DNA of 29,599 nt. It comes from a virus. The translations under genes and the position numbers were made by a program. The notes under the pieces are model-generated. The model was not told the origin of the DNA. It made no database searches and saw nothing but the letters and a program-made list of their open reading frames with translations. Position 1 is the first letter of the stretch. Each line of letters opens with the position of its first letter. Shown in pieces: positions 7,283 to 14,011 of this stretch. The stretch spans positions 1-29,599 of the IMG/VR virus record IMGVR_UViG_3300029448_000274; one strand, 5' to 3'.

Positions 7283-8827
7283 CAAGAAATAAAGTTAGTT
7301 AAAAATCTGGCTTTTGGCGATACAGCTAGAAGTCAGATATTAACTGGCGTTGAAAAACTTACTAATGCGGTAGGGTCAACGTTAGGAGCAAGTGGTAAAT
7401 GTGTTATATTAGAAGATGCTAATGGTATGCCACAAATAACAAAAGATGGAGTAACAGTGGCTAATTCAATTACGCTACAAGATTCTATAGAAAACATTGG
7501 AGCGACACTTATTAAACAAGCAGCTCAACGAACAGTATCAGATGCAGGTGATGGAACAACTACAGCAACTGTTTTAGCAAAAGCAATACTAGATCAAGCA
7601 CAAGCTCACAATTTACTAGAAGATAGTAGAATAATGAAAGAAGGTATTGATAGTGCTGTTAAAAAAGTATTAAACTATTTAAATAAAAATAGTAAAAAAG
7701 TAACAGGTAAAAAAATAGACCAAGTAGCTACTATATCGGCTAACAATGATATAGAGTTAGGTAAAGTTATAGGAGAAGCGTTTAAGTTAGTAGATGAAAC
7801 AGGAGTTGTTATGATGGAAACAAACGAACAACCTGAGACTGTAGTAGAATTAATAGAAGGTGTTCAATATGATCAAGCATTAAAAAACAACCATTTTATT
7901 ACTAATAAAGAAAAAGGCACAGCTGAACTAGATAATCCATTAGTTCTTATAGTTGAATCAGTTATACCTAATGTTAGAAAAATACAGTCAGTCCTTGAAC
8001 ATGTTATTAAAAATGGTAAGAGCTTACTTATCATTGCTGATGTTGACCCACAAGTGGTTTCCGCGCTGGCCATGAATAAATCTAAAGGCAATATAAAAGT
8101 TAACATCATAGATGCACCAGTATACGGAATCAGCAAAAAAGATGTATTATCAGATCTATGTGCTGTGACTGGTGCTACACTTATTAATGAAGACTTAGGA
8201 GATGATATGGATATTATACAACCTGAGCATTTAGGATCATGTATTAAATCTATAACAAACCACGAAGATACAATATTAAAAGTTGATTTAACAGAGAATA
8301 AAGAAGTTAAAGAAACTATTGCTTTATTAGATAAGAACATAAAAGAAACTAAAAACCCTAATATTATAGTTAGACTAGAAAGAAGACTAGCTAAACTAAA
8401 AGCTAAAGTAGCTACGGTTAAAGTTGGGGCAAACTCAGAAATAGAATTAAAAGAGAAGAGAGATAGAGTAGAAGATGCTATTTGTGCTACAAAAGCTGCG
8501 ATTAAGGAAGGTATAGTGCCAGGTGGTGGTATAGCTTTATTAAATGCTGCACAACATTTAGAACCTAAGTCAATGGGCGAAGAAGTACTTTATTGTGCTA
8601 TCAAAGAGCCTTTTAAATTGATATTAAAAAATGCTGGTGTAGAAAATTATGAAACTCCAGAAGTAAAAGGTTTAGGATTAAATGTGGTTACAGGAAAAAC
8701 GGTTGATATGGTAAAAGCCGGAATTATAGATCCTTTACTAGTTACTAAGAGTGCATTACTTAACGCAGCTTCAGTAGCTACTACTATATTATCAACTGAT
8801 TGTGTAATTAATAATATAAGAGCATGA
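7280..8827 (+). CDS. groEL: Phage-encoded GroEL-like chaperonin (Hsp60)
   Basis: A 515-residue group I chaperonin that would refold phage structural proteins in an ATP-driven double ring. ATP-site signatures are intact: ITKDGVTVA (residues 53-61), DGTTT with Asp91 (E. coli Asp87 equivalent), GIVPGGG ending at Gly417, and the catalytic Asp399 in RVEDA (E. coli Asp398). The apical substrate groove is changed: aligned with E. coli, Tyr199, Tyr203 and Leu234 positions are Leu, His and Gln, while the Phe204 and Leu237 positions are kept. It ends NNIRA and lacks the Gly-Gly-Met tail, hence the short length. It overlaps the co-chaperonin gene by four bases. Other phage GroELs (EL, OBP) are known, though these usually lack a paired GroES. 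Confidence 0.95.
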   Translation: MQEIKLVKNLAFGDTARSQILTGVEKLTNAVGSTLGASGKCVILEDANGMPQITKDGVTVANSITLQDSIENIGATLIKQAAQRTVSDAGDGTTTATVLAKAILDQAQAHNLLEDSRIMKEGIDSAVKKVLNYLNKNSKKVTGKKIDQVATISANNDIELGKVIGEAFKLVDETGVVMMETNEQPETVVELIEGVQYDQALKNNHFITNKEKGTAELDNPLVLIVESVIPNVRKIQSVLEHVIKNGKSLLIIADVDPQVVSALAMNKSKGNIKVNIIDAPVYGISKKDVLSDLCAVTGATLINEDLGDDMDIIQPEHLGSCIKSITNHEDTILKVDLTENKEVKETIALLDKNIKETKNPNIIVRLERRLAKLKAKVATVKVGANSEIELKEKRDRVEDAICATKAAIKEGIVPGGGIALLNAAQHLEPKSMGEEVLYCAIKEPFKLILKNAGVENYETPEVKGLGLNVVTGKTVDMVKAGIIDPLLVTKSALLNAASVATTILSTDCVINNIRA

Positions 8828-9084
8828 AAGCAGTAGGTAAGTTTATAGTAATTGAACCAATCAAAGAAGTTGATGTTCAAACAAAGGGTGGATTAATTCT
8901 AGCTGAAAAGCAAAGAGAAGATGTTAGATATAGAAGAGCTAAGGTTATAGAACCTGGCTCTGAAGTATCTGTATTAAAAAAAGGTGATGAAATTTATTAC
9001 GATAAATCATCTGGATTTAATATTGAAATAAATAAAGAAGAATATAAAGTTATTAAAGAGTTTGATGTAGTTATTATACTATGA
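8824..9084 (+). CDS. groES: Phage co-chaperonin, GroES-like with shortened roof
   Basis: An 86-residue GroES-type beta-barrel. The mobile loop contains GGLILAEKQ, whose LIL tripeptide corresponds to the E. coli IVL contact with GroEL. The barrel signature KKGDEIYYD matches VKVGDIVIF. Between VIEPG and KKGDE about nine residues are missing relative to E. coli, which is where the roof hairpin sits. The T4 co-chaperonin gp31 is known to lack this roof, which enlarges the folding cage for its capsid protein, so a similar adaptation is inferred. Start and stop both overlap neighbours through ATGA, so it is coupled to groEL. Confidence 0.9.
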   Translation: MKAVGKFIVIEPIKEVDVQTKGGLILAEKQREDVRYRRAKVIEPGSEVSVLKKGDEIYYDKSSGFNIEINKEEYKVIKEFDVVIIL

Positions 9085-9515
9085 GAAAGTTAACTTCTAG
9101 TGATTTAAAAGAACTAGGTTTACTTAAACATTACAGAATAATTAGAAAGTGGGCTTGTAAAACTAATGACTTAAATGATGCAGATTTAGAACTATTGATA
9201 TATCTCGATGCTATAGATATGTTTACTAAAGATGATTTTATAAAAGGTACGTACTCATTCAGCTGGGATAACAGGCGCTGGAACAGATTATTGAAACAAG
9301 GGTGGATCACAGTGTGGAGAAAAAGAAACCGCACAACTCAAAAATATCATATATATAAAGTTTCCTTCAAGTGCAAACAGCTGATAAGTCGCATGTACCG
9401 TATTATGTTAGGCGAAGAAGATATGCCTACAACTAAATTAGAAAAAAGTAATAGATATAGTTATAAAGTAATTACTAAATCAATAGATTACGTTAACAAA
9501 GACAAAACAAGATAA
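9081..9515 (+). CDS. Putative winged-helix-like conserved phage protein
   Basis: A 144-residue basic protein overlapping the co-chaperonin stop by four bases. Residues about 15-95 look like a helix-turn-helix/winged-helix arrangement: a helix (LNDADLELLIYLDAIDMF), then FTKDDFIKGTYSFSWDNRRW, a LLKQGWI segment and a basic beta wing (VWRKRNRTTQKYHIYKVS). I recall similar unnamed proteins in marine phage metagenomes, but no function. It could bind DNA as a late regulator or be a virion protein. Neither is shown by the sequence. Confidence 0.55.
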   Translation: MRKLTSSDLKELGLLKHYRIIRKWACKTNDLNDADLELLIYLDAIDMFTKDDFIKGTYSFSWDNRRWNRLLKQGWITVWRKRNRTTQKYHIYKVSFKCKQLISRMYRIMLGEEDMPTTKLEKSNRYSYKVITKSIDYVNKDKTR

Positions 9516-9516
9516 T

Positions 9517-10566
9517 ATGCCTTATAAACAACCTAAAAATACTCCCCTGCATAATGATGGTGCTTCAGAGCCTATAACAGCTGCCATATTAGGAGGTATA
9601 AAACTTGCTAAAGTAGCTGTGGCAGGTGTAAAAGCTGCAAAAGCAGCTAAAGTAGCCGCGGCAGCAGCAAAGGCTGCAAAAGCTGCTAAGGCTGGTAAAG
9701 TTGCTTTAAAAGCTGGTAAGTTTGCTAAAACAGCAAAAGCTGCTTCTACCGCTGCTAAAACTGGTAAAGCAACAGCATCAACGGCTAAAGCAACAACAAA
9801 AGGTGCTGTTAAACTAACTCAAAATACTATGCCTAAACTTCAAAAACTTGGAGAGGCCGGTCAAAAAAGTGTTACAAAAGCTCAAAAGTTTGCTAAATTT
9901 TCTTCTAAACACCAGAAGTTAGGTAAAGCAGTAGAAAAAACAAAGTCATTAGCTGGAAAAGCAAAAGGAATGAGTGATTATGGTTTTGATAAAGCAGCTG
10001 AAATAACAGGCCAAGATGCTGGTGATTTAAAATCAAGAGTAGCTGAAGCAGGTATTAATAAAGCTAATGAAGCAGAAGCAGCAATAAAATCAAGAAATGA
10101 TAGTTCTGTTACGGCTGAAGATTTGAATAAGCCGCTAGGCTTAACGCGAAACGAAACAGAACCTCTAGACCCGAGATATGAAGCAAAAGACCAGCCAAGT
10201 TCTTACAGTAATCCTTCCGGAGCTTCAATGAAAAGTAATATGCCTAAAGGTTATCAATCTAGCTCTGCTGATAACTTTAAAACTCCAAAAACCGATTACC
10301 AAAGGTTTTTTCAAAATTTAGCTAACAATAGTGTAAATGCTAATATAGGCGGTGTTAAAGTAAATGTAGGTCACGTGGGTTTAATTGCTGGTCATTTAGT
10401 AGGTAAAGGTGTTGACGCTGTTAAAGCAAAGAAAAGATTAAATACTCTTAAAAAAGAGAAAATAGCTAACAATGAGTCAGCAGCTAGAGCTAAAGAAGAA
10501 GAAAAGAATAAAAACATCATGCAACAACTAGATGATGAAAACAAAATGGAAAATTTAAAAGGATAA
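9517..10566 (+). CDS. Lys/Ala-rich histone H1-like protein with GAS motifs
   Basis: A 349-residue basic protein. Residues about 25-100 are nearly all Lys, Ala, Gly, Thr and Val in short KAAKAAK-type repeats, similar in composition to bacterial histone H1-like (Hc1) DNA-condensing tails. A short hydrophobic stretch (ITAAILGGI) precedes it. GAS occurs at residues 15-17 (NDGASEP) and 235-237 (SGASMKS). The C-terminal third contains a predicted helix/coiled coil (AKKRLNTLKKEKIANNESAARAKEEEK). It could condense DNA, be an internal virion protein, or act on ejection. These are inferences from composition and from location next to lysis and virion genes. Confidence 0.6.
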   Translation: MPYKQPKNTPLHNDGASEPITAAILGGIKLAKVAVAGVKAAKAAKVAAAAAKAAKAAKAGKVALKAGKFAKTAKAASTAAKTGKATASTAKATTKGAVKLTQNTMPKLQKLGEAGQKSVTKAQKFAKFSSKHQKLGKAVEKTKSLAGKAKGMSDYGFDKAAEITGQDAGDLKSRVAEAGINKANEAEAAIKSRNDSSVTAEDLNKPLGLTRNETEPLDPRYEAKDQPSSYSNPSGASMKSNMPKGYQSSSADNFKTPKTDYQRFFQNLANNSVNANIGGVKVNVGHVGLIAGHLVGKGVDAVKAKKRLNTLKKEKIANNESAARAKEEEKNKNIMQQLDDENKMENLKG

Positions 10567-10569
10567 ATT

Positions 10570-10722
10570 ATGCAAAAACCAGCAGGAAAAGTATTGAACA
10601 CCGGCAAGCCCGTTGTTGGTACAAGAGTAATGAGATCAAATAACTCTACAATAATGCCTACTCTTAGGAAAATAGATAACGTGCCTTATAAAGGCAACGC
10701 TGTTCTTAACGCTCAGAAATGA
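10570..10722 (+). CDS. Small basic hypothetical protein
   Basis: A 50-residue basic peptide (MQKPAGKVLNTGKPVV..., ending YKGNAVLNAQK) that starts three bases after the previous stop and overlaps the next gene by ATGA. The tight packing and an ATTATG start support a real gene. The pattern RVMRSNNSTIMPTLRKID suggests a short structured element. No domain is recognised. It may be another minor virion protein, by analogy with its basic neighbours. Confidence 0.5.
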   Translation: MQKPAGKVLNTGKPVVGTRVMRSNNSTIMPTLRKIDNVPYKGNAVLNAQK

Positions 10723-10883
10723 TAGCAAGTGAAGATTTGAAGTTGTATTTACTAAATGCATCTTCATTTACTCTAGCTAGCTTAAACTGGATAGAACCGG
10801 CTTTAGAAATACTCTTGTTATCTTTAACAATTGGTTATACTGTACATAAGTGGTATTTAATAAATAAAAAAAATAAATTATGA
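10719..10883 (+). CDS. Single-pass small membrane protein, possible lysis accessory
   Basis: A 54-residue protein with one hydrophobic segment near residues 28-47 (ALEILLLSLTIGYTVHKW) and a basic C-terminus (INKKNKL), consistent with the C-terminus in the cytoplasm. It overlaps both neighbours (ATGA upstream and ATGA downstream), a strong sign of a real coupled gene. Similar short proteins with a terminal IGYTVHKW-like pattern are, as I remember, common in marine phage genomes near structural genes. A holin or lysis-accessory role is possible because the endolysin is only 0.7 kb downstream, but that is inference. Confidence 0.55.
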   Translation: MIASEDLKLYLLNASSFTLASLNWIEPALEILLLSLTIGYTVHKWYLINKKNKL

Positions 10884-11260
10884 AAAAAGAAAATGGCGCT
10901 AGCAATTTTTTCTCTAACTTTAATGATAGGATAGATCAAAGCGCAGAAAGAACTAAAGAAATGATTGAACCTAAACAAGAAAGTATGGTTAATCAAGGAG
11001 AGTTTCAAGGATTTGGAAATAAAACTCTTCCAAACAAGTTTCAAGGATTTGGAAATAATCAAGTACAAAGTATAAATGAAAGTGAAGTACAACCTTTAAT
11101 GAATAATACTACTGGAGTTACACAGCAAAATATTAATGATTTTCCTATAAGCAATGGCACTGGATCTGCGAGACCAAATTTTGATCAAACAACAACAATG
11201 AATGTTGAAAAAGTAAACGAAGGAGCTGCAATGAGCAATGTTTTATTTAAAAAGAAATAA
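10880..11260 (+). CDS. Hypothetical protein with N-terminal GAS motif and FQGFGN repeat
   Basis: A 126-residue Asn/Gln-rich, probably flexible protein. It starts MKKENGAS, nearly identical to the N-terminus of the 4290 product. It contains the six-residue repeat FQGFGN twice (near residues 42 and 54) and ends in a basic LFKKK tail following EGAAMSN, a degenerate GAS. No known domain is seen. The shared N-terminal tag links it to the set of basic proteins, so a common virion location or processing is a reasonable inference. Confidence 0.55.
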   Translation: MKKENGASNFFSNFNDRIDQSAERTKEMIEPKQESMVNQGEFQGFGNKTLPNKFQGFGNNQVQSINESEVQPLMNNTTGVTQQNINDFPISNGTGSARPNFDQTTTMNVEKVNEGAAMSNVLFKKK

Positions 11261-11262
11261 TT

Positions 11263-11607
11263 ATGGCAACAACTTATAAATGGTCAATTAACCCAATGAA
11301 CGCACATATTCACGCTGAAGGCAAAGACAATGTTATATACACAGTACATTGGATTTATACTGGATCAGAAGAATCTGCAGGAAAAACTTACACAGCAAGT
11401 AACATAGGTAGTGAAGGTTTTACTTATGTAGAAGGTGATCCTTTTGTACCTTATGAAAATACTGAGGCTTTTGAAAATGTAGTTATAGGATGGCTAGAAA
11501 ATGCTTTAGATTTAGACACTATGAAAGCTGATATAGATGCGCAAATACAAAAACAAATTACACCAGTAAACGAAGATTTATATTTTACTTGGCAAAATCC
11601 TGCTTAA
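11263..11607 (+). CDS. Small conserved phage structural protein (DUF7936-like)
   Basis: A 114-residue soluble acidic protein. The N-terminal MATTYKWSINPMNAHI followed by VIYTVHWIYTG, FVPYE and VIGWLENALD matches a phage-specific family I remember as DUF7936, whose members are about this size and carry the same TYKWSI and VIGWLE signatures. The family has no proven function, although it is usually encoded among structural or lysis genes. The start follows the ATTATG style and the stop is three bases before the endolysin. Confidence 0.65.
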   Translation: MATTYKWSINPMNAHIHAEGKDNVIYTVHWIYTGSEESAGKTYTASNIGSEGFTYVEGDPFVPYENTEAFENVVIGWLENALDLDTMKADIDAQIQKQITPVNEDLYFTWQNPA

Positions 11608-11609
11608 AC

Positions 11610-12023
11610 ATGAGAAGTATAAAAGAAATTATAATACACTGCTCTGCTACTAGAGAAGGTCAAGAAATACCAGTTGAAACAATAAAAAAGTGGCATACTG
11701 AAGGTAGAGGCTGGACGGACATAGGTTACCATTTCTATATAGAACTAGACGGCACTATCAAAAAAGGTAGAGATATAGATAAAACAGGCGCTCATTGTAA
11801 AGGGCACAATCGTAATTCTATAGGATTATGTTATTGCGGAGGCGTAGAAGCTGACGGTAAGACACCAAAAGATACAAGAACAGAGGTTCAAAAAGAAAGT
11901 CTGTTACATGTGCTTAAAACATTAAAAGCAATGTATCCAGACGCTATTATTTATTCACATAATGAGTTTGCTAATAAAGCATGCCCATCATTTGACGCGA
12001 CGAAAGAATATGAAAATATCTGA
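11610..12023 (+). CDS. Endolysin: T7 lysozyme-type N-acetylmuramoyl-L-alanine amidase
   Basis: A 137-residue zinc amidase of the Amidase_2/PGRP fold, cutting the bond between N-acetylmuramic acid and L-alanine of peptidoglycan during lysis. Zinc ligands are visible as His10 (IIIHCSAT), His117 (YSHNEF) and Cys125 (KACPSFD), with catalytic Tyr40 (GWTDIGYHF) and Lys123, matching T7 lysozyme His17, His122, Cys130, Tyr46 and Lys128. The start at 11610 is preferred over an in-frame ATG at 11589 because the latter would overlap the upstream gene and add residues not found in the family. It has no signal peptide, so it needs a holin. Confidence 0.92.
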   Translation: MRSIKEIIIHCSATREGQEIPVETIKKWHTEGRGWTDIGYHFYIELDGTIKKGRDIDKTGAHCKGHNRNSIGLCYCGGVEADGKTPKDTRTEVQKESLLHVLKTLKAMYPDAIIYSHNEFANKACPSFDATKEYENI

Positions 12024-12405
12024 AAACACTGAGTTTAAAATTGATATAAAAACTGTAATTGGGATAATAATGCTAACAACAACACTAGTTGGTATGTATT
12101 ATACTTTACAAGAAGATATAGAAGCAGCTAAAGGTTTACCACCAGTAGAAGTAGGTAGACTAGAGTATGATCTAAAAGAAAAGTGGAACCACGAGAACAT
12201 TGAAGACATGTTAGAAAGAGTTAATATGTTAGAACAAGTTGACGATGTTATATTTGAAGAAATAGATGTGTTGTCTGGTTTAGTTAAAGATGGTACAGAA
12301 AGTGATGGTAAGTTACAAGAGCTTCAAAAGAAATTAGAAGACTTACACAAAAGAAAACCAACTGTGATAGTTAAAGAAGTTCAAGTAAGTAAAAAACGTA
12401 GATAA
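12010..12405 (+). CDS. Single-TM coiled-coil protein, possible lysis accessory (spanin-like)
   Basis: A 131-residue protein with one membrane segment at about residues 13-32 (IKTVIGIIMLTTTLVGMYY), preceded by a short polar N-terminus and followed by a long acidic coiled coil (EDMLERVNMLEQVDDVIFEEID, then KLQELQKKLEDLHKRK) and a basic end. This N-in, coiled-coil-out layout is that of inner-membrane spanins. The start at 12010 is chosen because it leaves a 14-base overlap with the endolysin, whereas the ATG at 11962 would add 16 residues unlike the rest. No outer-membrane lipoprotein partner was found, so spanin is a hypothesis. Confidence 0.6.
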   Translation: MKISENTEFKIDIKTVIGIIMLTTTLVGMYYTLQEDIEAAKGLPPVEVGRLEYDLKEKWNHENIEDMLERVNMLEQVDDVIFEEIDVLSGLVKDGTESDGKLQELQKKLEDLHKRKPTVIVKEVQVSKKRR

Positions 12406-12563
12406 TGGGAAAAATTAGTCCAGCTTGTAAAGCCGCAGCAAAAAAGAAATTTAAAGTATGGCCAAGTGCTTATGCTTCTGGCTGGGGTGTGAGATGTACT
12501 AAAGCTGGTGGACCAGGTAACTACGGTGGCGGATCTAAAAAAAGAAACCGTGGGAAAAGTTAA
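12405..12563 (+). CDS. Small basic Cys protein with KVWPSAYASG motif
   Basis: A 52-residue protein beginning MGKISPACKAAAKKK, with the motif KVWPSAYASG followed by two glycine-rich turns and a Cys (VRCTK). This motif defines a phage and giant-virus family of unknown function that I remember as DUF5872. It starts in a TAATG overlap with the preceding stop. The frame ends at 12561-12563, just after an A7 run (12537-12543), beyond which a second basic protein is read in the +1 frame. The two may be separate genes or one protein joined by a frameshift. See the findings. Confidence 0.65.
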   Translation: MGKISPACKAAAKKKFKVWPSAYASGWGVRCTKAGGPGNYGGGSKKRNRGKS

Positions 12564-13206
12564 AGGAGGCGGAACTAGTAAAGTATGCCTACCTGCTTCC
12601 AAGGTAAGATCAATGAGTCAAGCTGAAAGAGATAAAGTTGTCAATGCTAAAAGATCTGCAGCTTCTAAAGGCAAATACAAGAGATCAAGTTCTTCTAATG
12701 TAAAAGGTGCTCGTAAAAAAGGAGCTACGCTAAGAGACTGGTTTGAAAAAGAGAACTGGATTAATGTAGCTACAGGTGGACCTTGTGGTGGTAGTTCTAA
12801 AAAAACAAAAAGAAAAGATGGACCTTCAAAAAAATCAACTCCTTGTTGGGATGGTTTTATTAAAAAAGGTATGAAGAAAAAAGGCAATAGGATGGTTAAC
12901 AACTGCGTAAAAGTAGGTGGTCCTAGTGCAGCTGATCCTAAAAGAACAATAGGTAAAGGCAAAAATTTTAACAAAGCTAATCCTACTGGTACAGGAGGTA
13001 AAGCTGGAGGTGGTATGACACAAAAAGGTGTTAATGAATATAAGCGTAATAATCCAGGTAGTAAATTAAAAACAGCTGTTACAAAAGATCCATCAAAGCT
13101 AAAACCAGGTAGTAAAGATGCTAAGCGTAGAAAATCATTTTGTGCTAGATCAAAAAGCTGGAAAGGCGAAAGAGGATTAGCAGCTAGAAGAAGGTGGAAC
13201 TGTTAA
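12508..13206 (+). CDS. Basic Cys-rich protein (DUF5872/DUF6321-like)
   Basis: A 232-residue basic protein if read from GTG 12508; other in-frame starts are GTG 12550 and ATG 12613. It has segments that resemble phage basic-protein families of unknown function: KRSAASKGKYKRSS, GATLRDWFEKENWI and, at the C-terminus, GGMTQKGVNEYKRNNPGSKL, KRRKSFCAR and a terminal RRRWNC. Six or more cysteines are spread through the chain. It overlaps the 52-residue gene in a different frame, and the true start is unclear. A strong AAAGGAGG lies at 12562-12569, unusual in this genome, but no in-frame ATG is well placed after it. Function unknown; a virion DNA-associated role is possible. Confidence 0.65.
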   Translation: MDQVTTVADLKKETVGKVKGGGTSKVCLPASKVRSMSQAERDKVVNAKRSAASKGKYKRSSSSNVKGARKKGATLRDWFEKENWINVATGGPCGGSSKKTKRKDGPSKKSTPCWDGFIKKGMKKKGNRMVNNCVKVGGPSAADPKRTIGKGKNFNKANPTGTGGKAGGGMTQKGVNEYKRNNPGSKLKTAVTKDPSKLKPGSKDAKRRKSFCARSKSWKGERGLAARRRWNC

Positions 13207-13216
13207 ATAAAATATT

Positions 13217-13369
13217 ATGAAATCAAGAGGTTTAGGCGATAGCATAGAAAAGTTTACAAAGGCAACAGGTATAAAAAAAGTTGCAGATATGATACCAGGT
13301 GGTTGCGGTTGCGATGATCGTAAGCAATGGTTTAATAAAAATTTTCCTTACAACATGAATAAAAAATAA
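13217..13369 (+). CDS. Small Cys-motif protein (GCGC, R, FPY)
   Basis: A 50-residue protein starting MKSRGLGDSIEKFTKATGIKK and carrying GGCGCDDRK, then NKNFPY near the C-terminus. I recall small proteins with the same CGC-x2-R-x3-LN-x2-FPY arrangement in Bacteroidota phages and related elements, always uncharacterised. The two close cysteines could bind a metal or form a disulfide. An ATTATG start follows the upstream stop after ten bases, and an A/T leader separates it from the next gene. No function is known. Confidence 0.6.
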   Translation: MKSRGLGDSIEKFTKATGIKKVADMIPGGCGCDDRKQWFNKNFPYNMNKK

Positions 13370-13374
13370 ACGAA

Positions 13375-13794
13375 ATGGCTAAGAAATTTCCAGAAATAAA
13401 AGAAAAGAACGAAGGTAAGTTTACTAAATGGGTAGAAAAGAATATGGGTGGTATGGACACTTGTAAAGCTGCTAGTAAAATTATGAGATCTAAAACTAAA
13501 AAGTATTCTCCGGCTGTAGTCAAAATGGCTAACTATGCTAATAACTTTGGTTGTAAAACTAAGAAAAATGATGGAGCTTCAGTTCCATTAAAAGGTAAAC
13601 AAAAGAATTTACCAGAAGCTTTGCAAAAGAAAATACTAGCTTCTGATGGTGCTTCACTAAGATCTAAAAGAGCAGATAAGTTAGTTTCTCAAGGTAGAAC
13701 TCACAAGAAAATGAGTCCAGAACAAAAGAAAGAAGCTATAAAAAATAAAAGCGCAAGATTTACACAAGGTGCTTCTATGAAAAAGAAAAAATAA
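13375..13794 (+). CDS. Basic protein with three GAS motifs
   Basis: A 139-residue Lys-rich protein. Residues 5-60 look folded: FPEIKEKNEGKFTKWVEKN, then DTCKAASKIMR, then YSPAVVKMANYANNFGC, a pattern I remember from small conserved proteins of marine phages. The C-terminal half is disordered and contains GAS at 67-69 (NDGASVP), 92-94 (SDGASLR) and 132-134 (TQGASMKKKK, the end of the protein). Two cysteines may pair. It belongs to the set of small basic proteins between the endolysin and holin genes. Confidence 0.6.
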   Translation: MAKKFPEIKEKNEGKFTKWVEKNMGGMDTCKAASKIMRSKTKKYSPAVVKMANYANNFGCKTKKNDGASVPLKGKQKNLPEALQKKILASDGASLRSKRADKLVSQGRTHKKMSPEQKKEAIKNKSARFTQGASMKKKK

Positions 13795-13795
13795 T

Positions 13796-14011
13796 ATGAG
13801 AAATAGAGGTAGTAAAGGTAAATGTGGAAAAGCTTGGAAAGCTTGGGAAGCAGGCTATGCTAAGAAACCAGGTGGTAAAGAAGAAGCTGCTAGAGAAAGA
13901 AGAGAGTTTTATTGTGACAATGGCACTATAAAATTAAGACCTTCTACAGATGCTGACGTTCCTTTAACTGACAAGCAAATAAAAGCAGATAAAAAGAATA
14001 AAAACAAATAA
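13796..14011 (+). CDS. Small basic hypothetical protein with two Cys
   Basis: A 71-residue basic protein (MRNRGSKGKCGKAWKAWEAG) followed by an RRE-rich, helical part with a second cysteine (REFYCDNG) and a Lys/Asn-rich tail. It starts one base after the upstream stop, and its own stop overlaps the next ATG (TAATG), so it is coupled in an operon. No domain is recognised. The composition and charge match its neighbours. Confidence 0.55.
   Translation: MRNRGSKGKCGKAWKAWEAGYAKKPGGKEEAARERREFYCDNGTIKLRPSTDADVPLTDKQIKADKKNKNK

Noticed and set aside
7873-8340. A long minus-strand frame opposite groEL
   Set aside because: It is a shadow of the conserved groEL coding frame; its translation has no domain and no leader like those of other genes.
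11589-11609. Upstream ATG giving a longer endolysin
   Set aside because: It would overlap the preceding gene by 19 bases and add residues not found in T7 lysozyme-type amidases; the ATG at 11610 directly precedes the conserved fold.
11962-12009. Upstream ATG giving a longer single-TM protein
   Set aside because: The added 16 residues lie within the conserved end of the endolysin in another frame, and the ATG at 12010 gives a typical start followed by a polar N-terminus.
12618-12974. Minus-strand hydrophobic frame opposite the basic Cys protein
   Set aside because: Lys/Gly-rich coding on the + strand gives Phe/Leu/Pro-rich complements; it is explained by the gene on the + strand.
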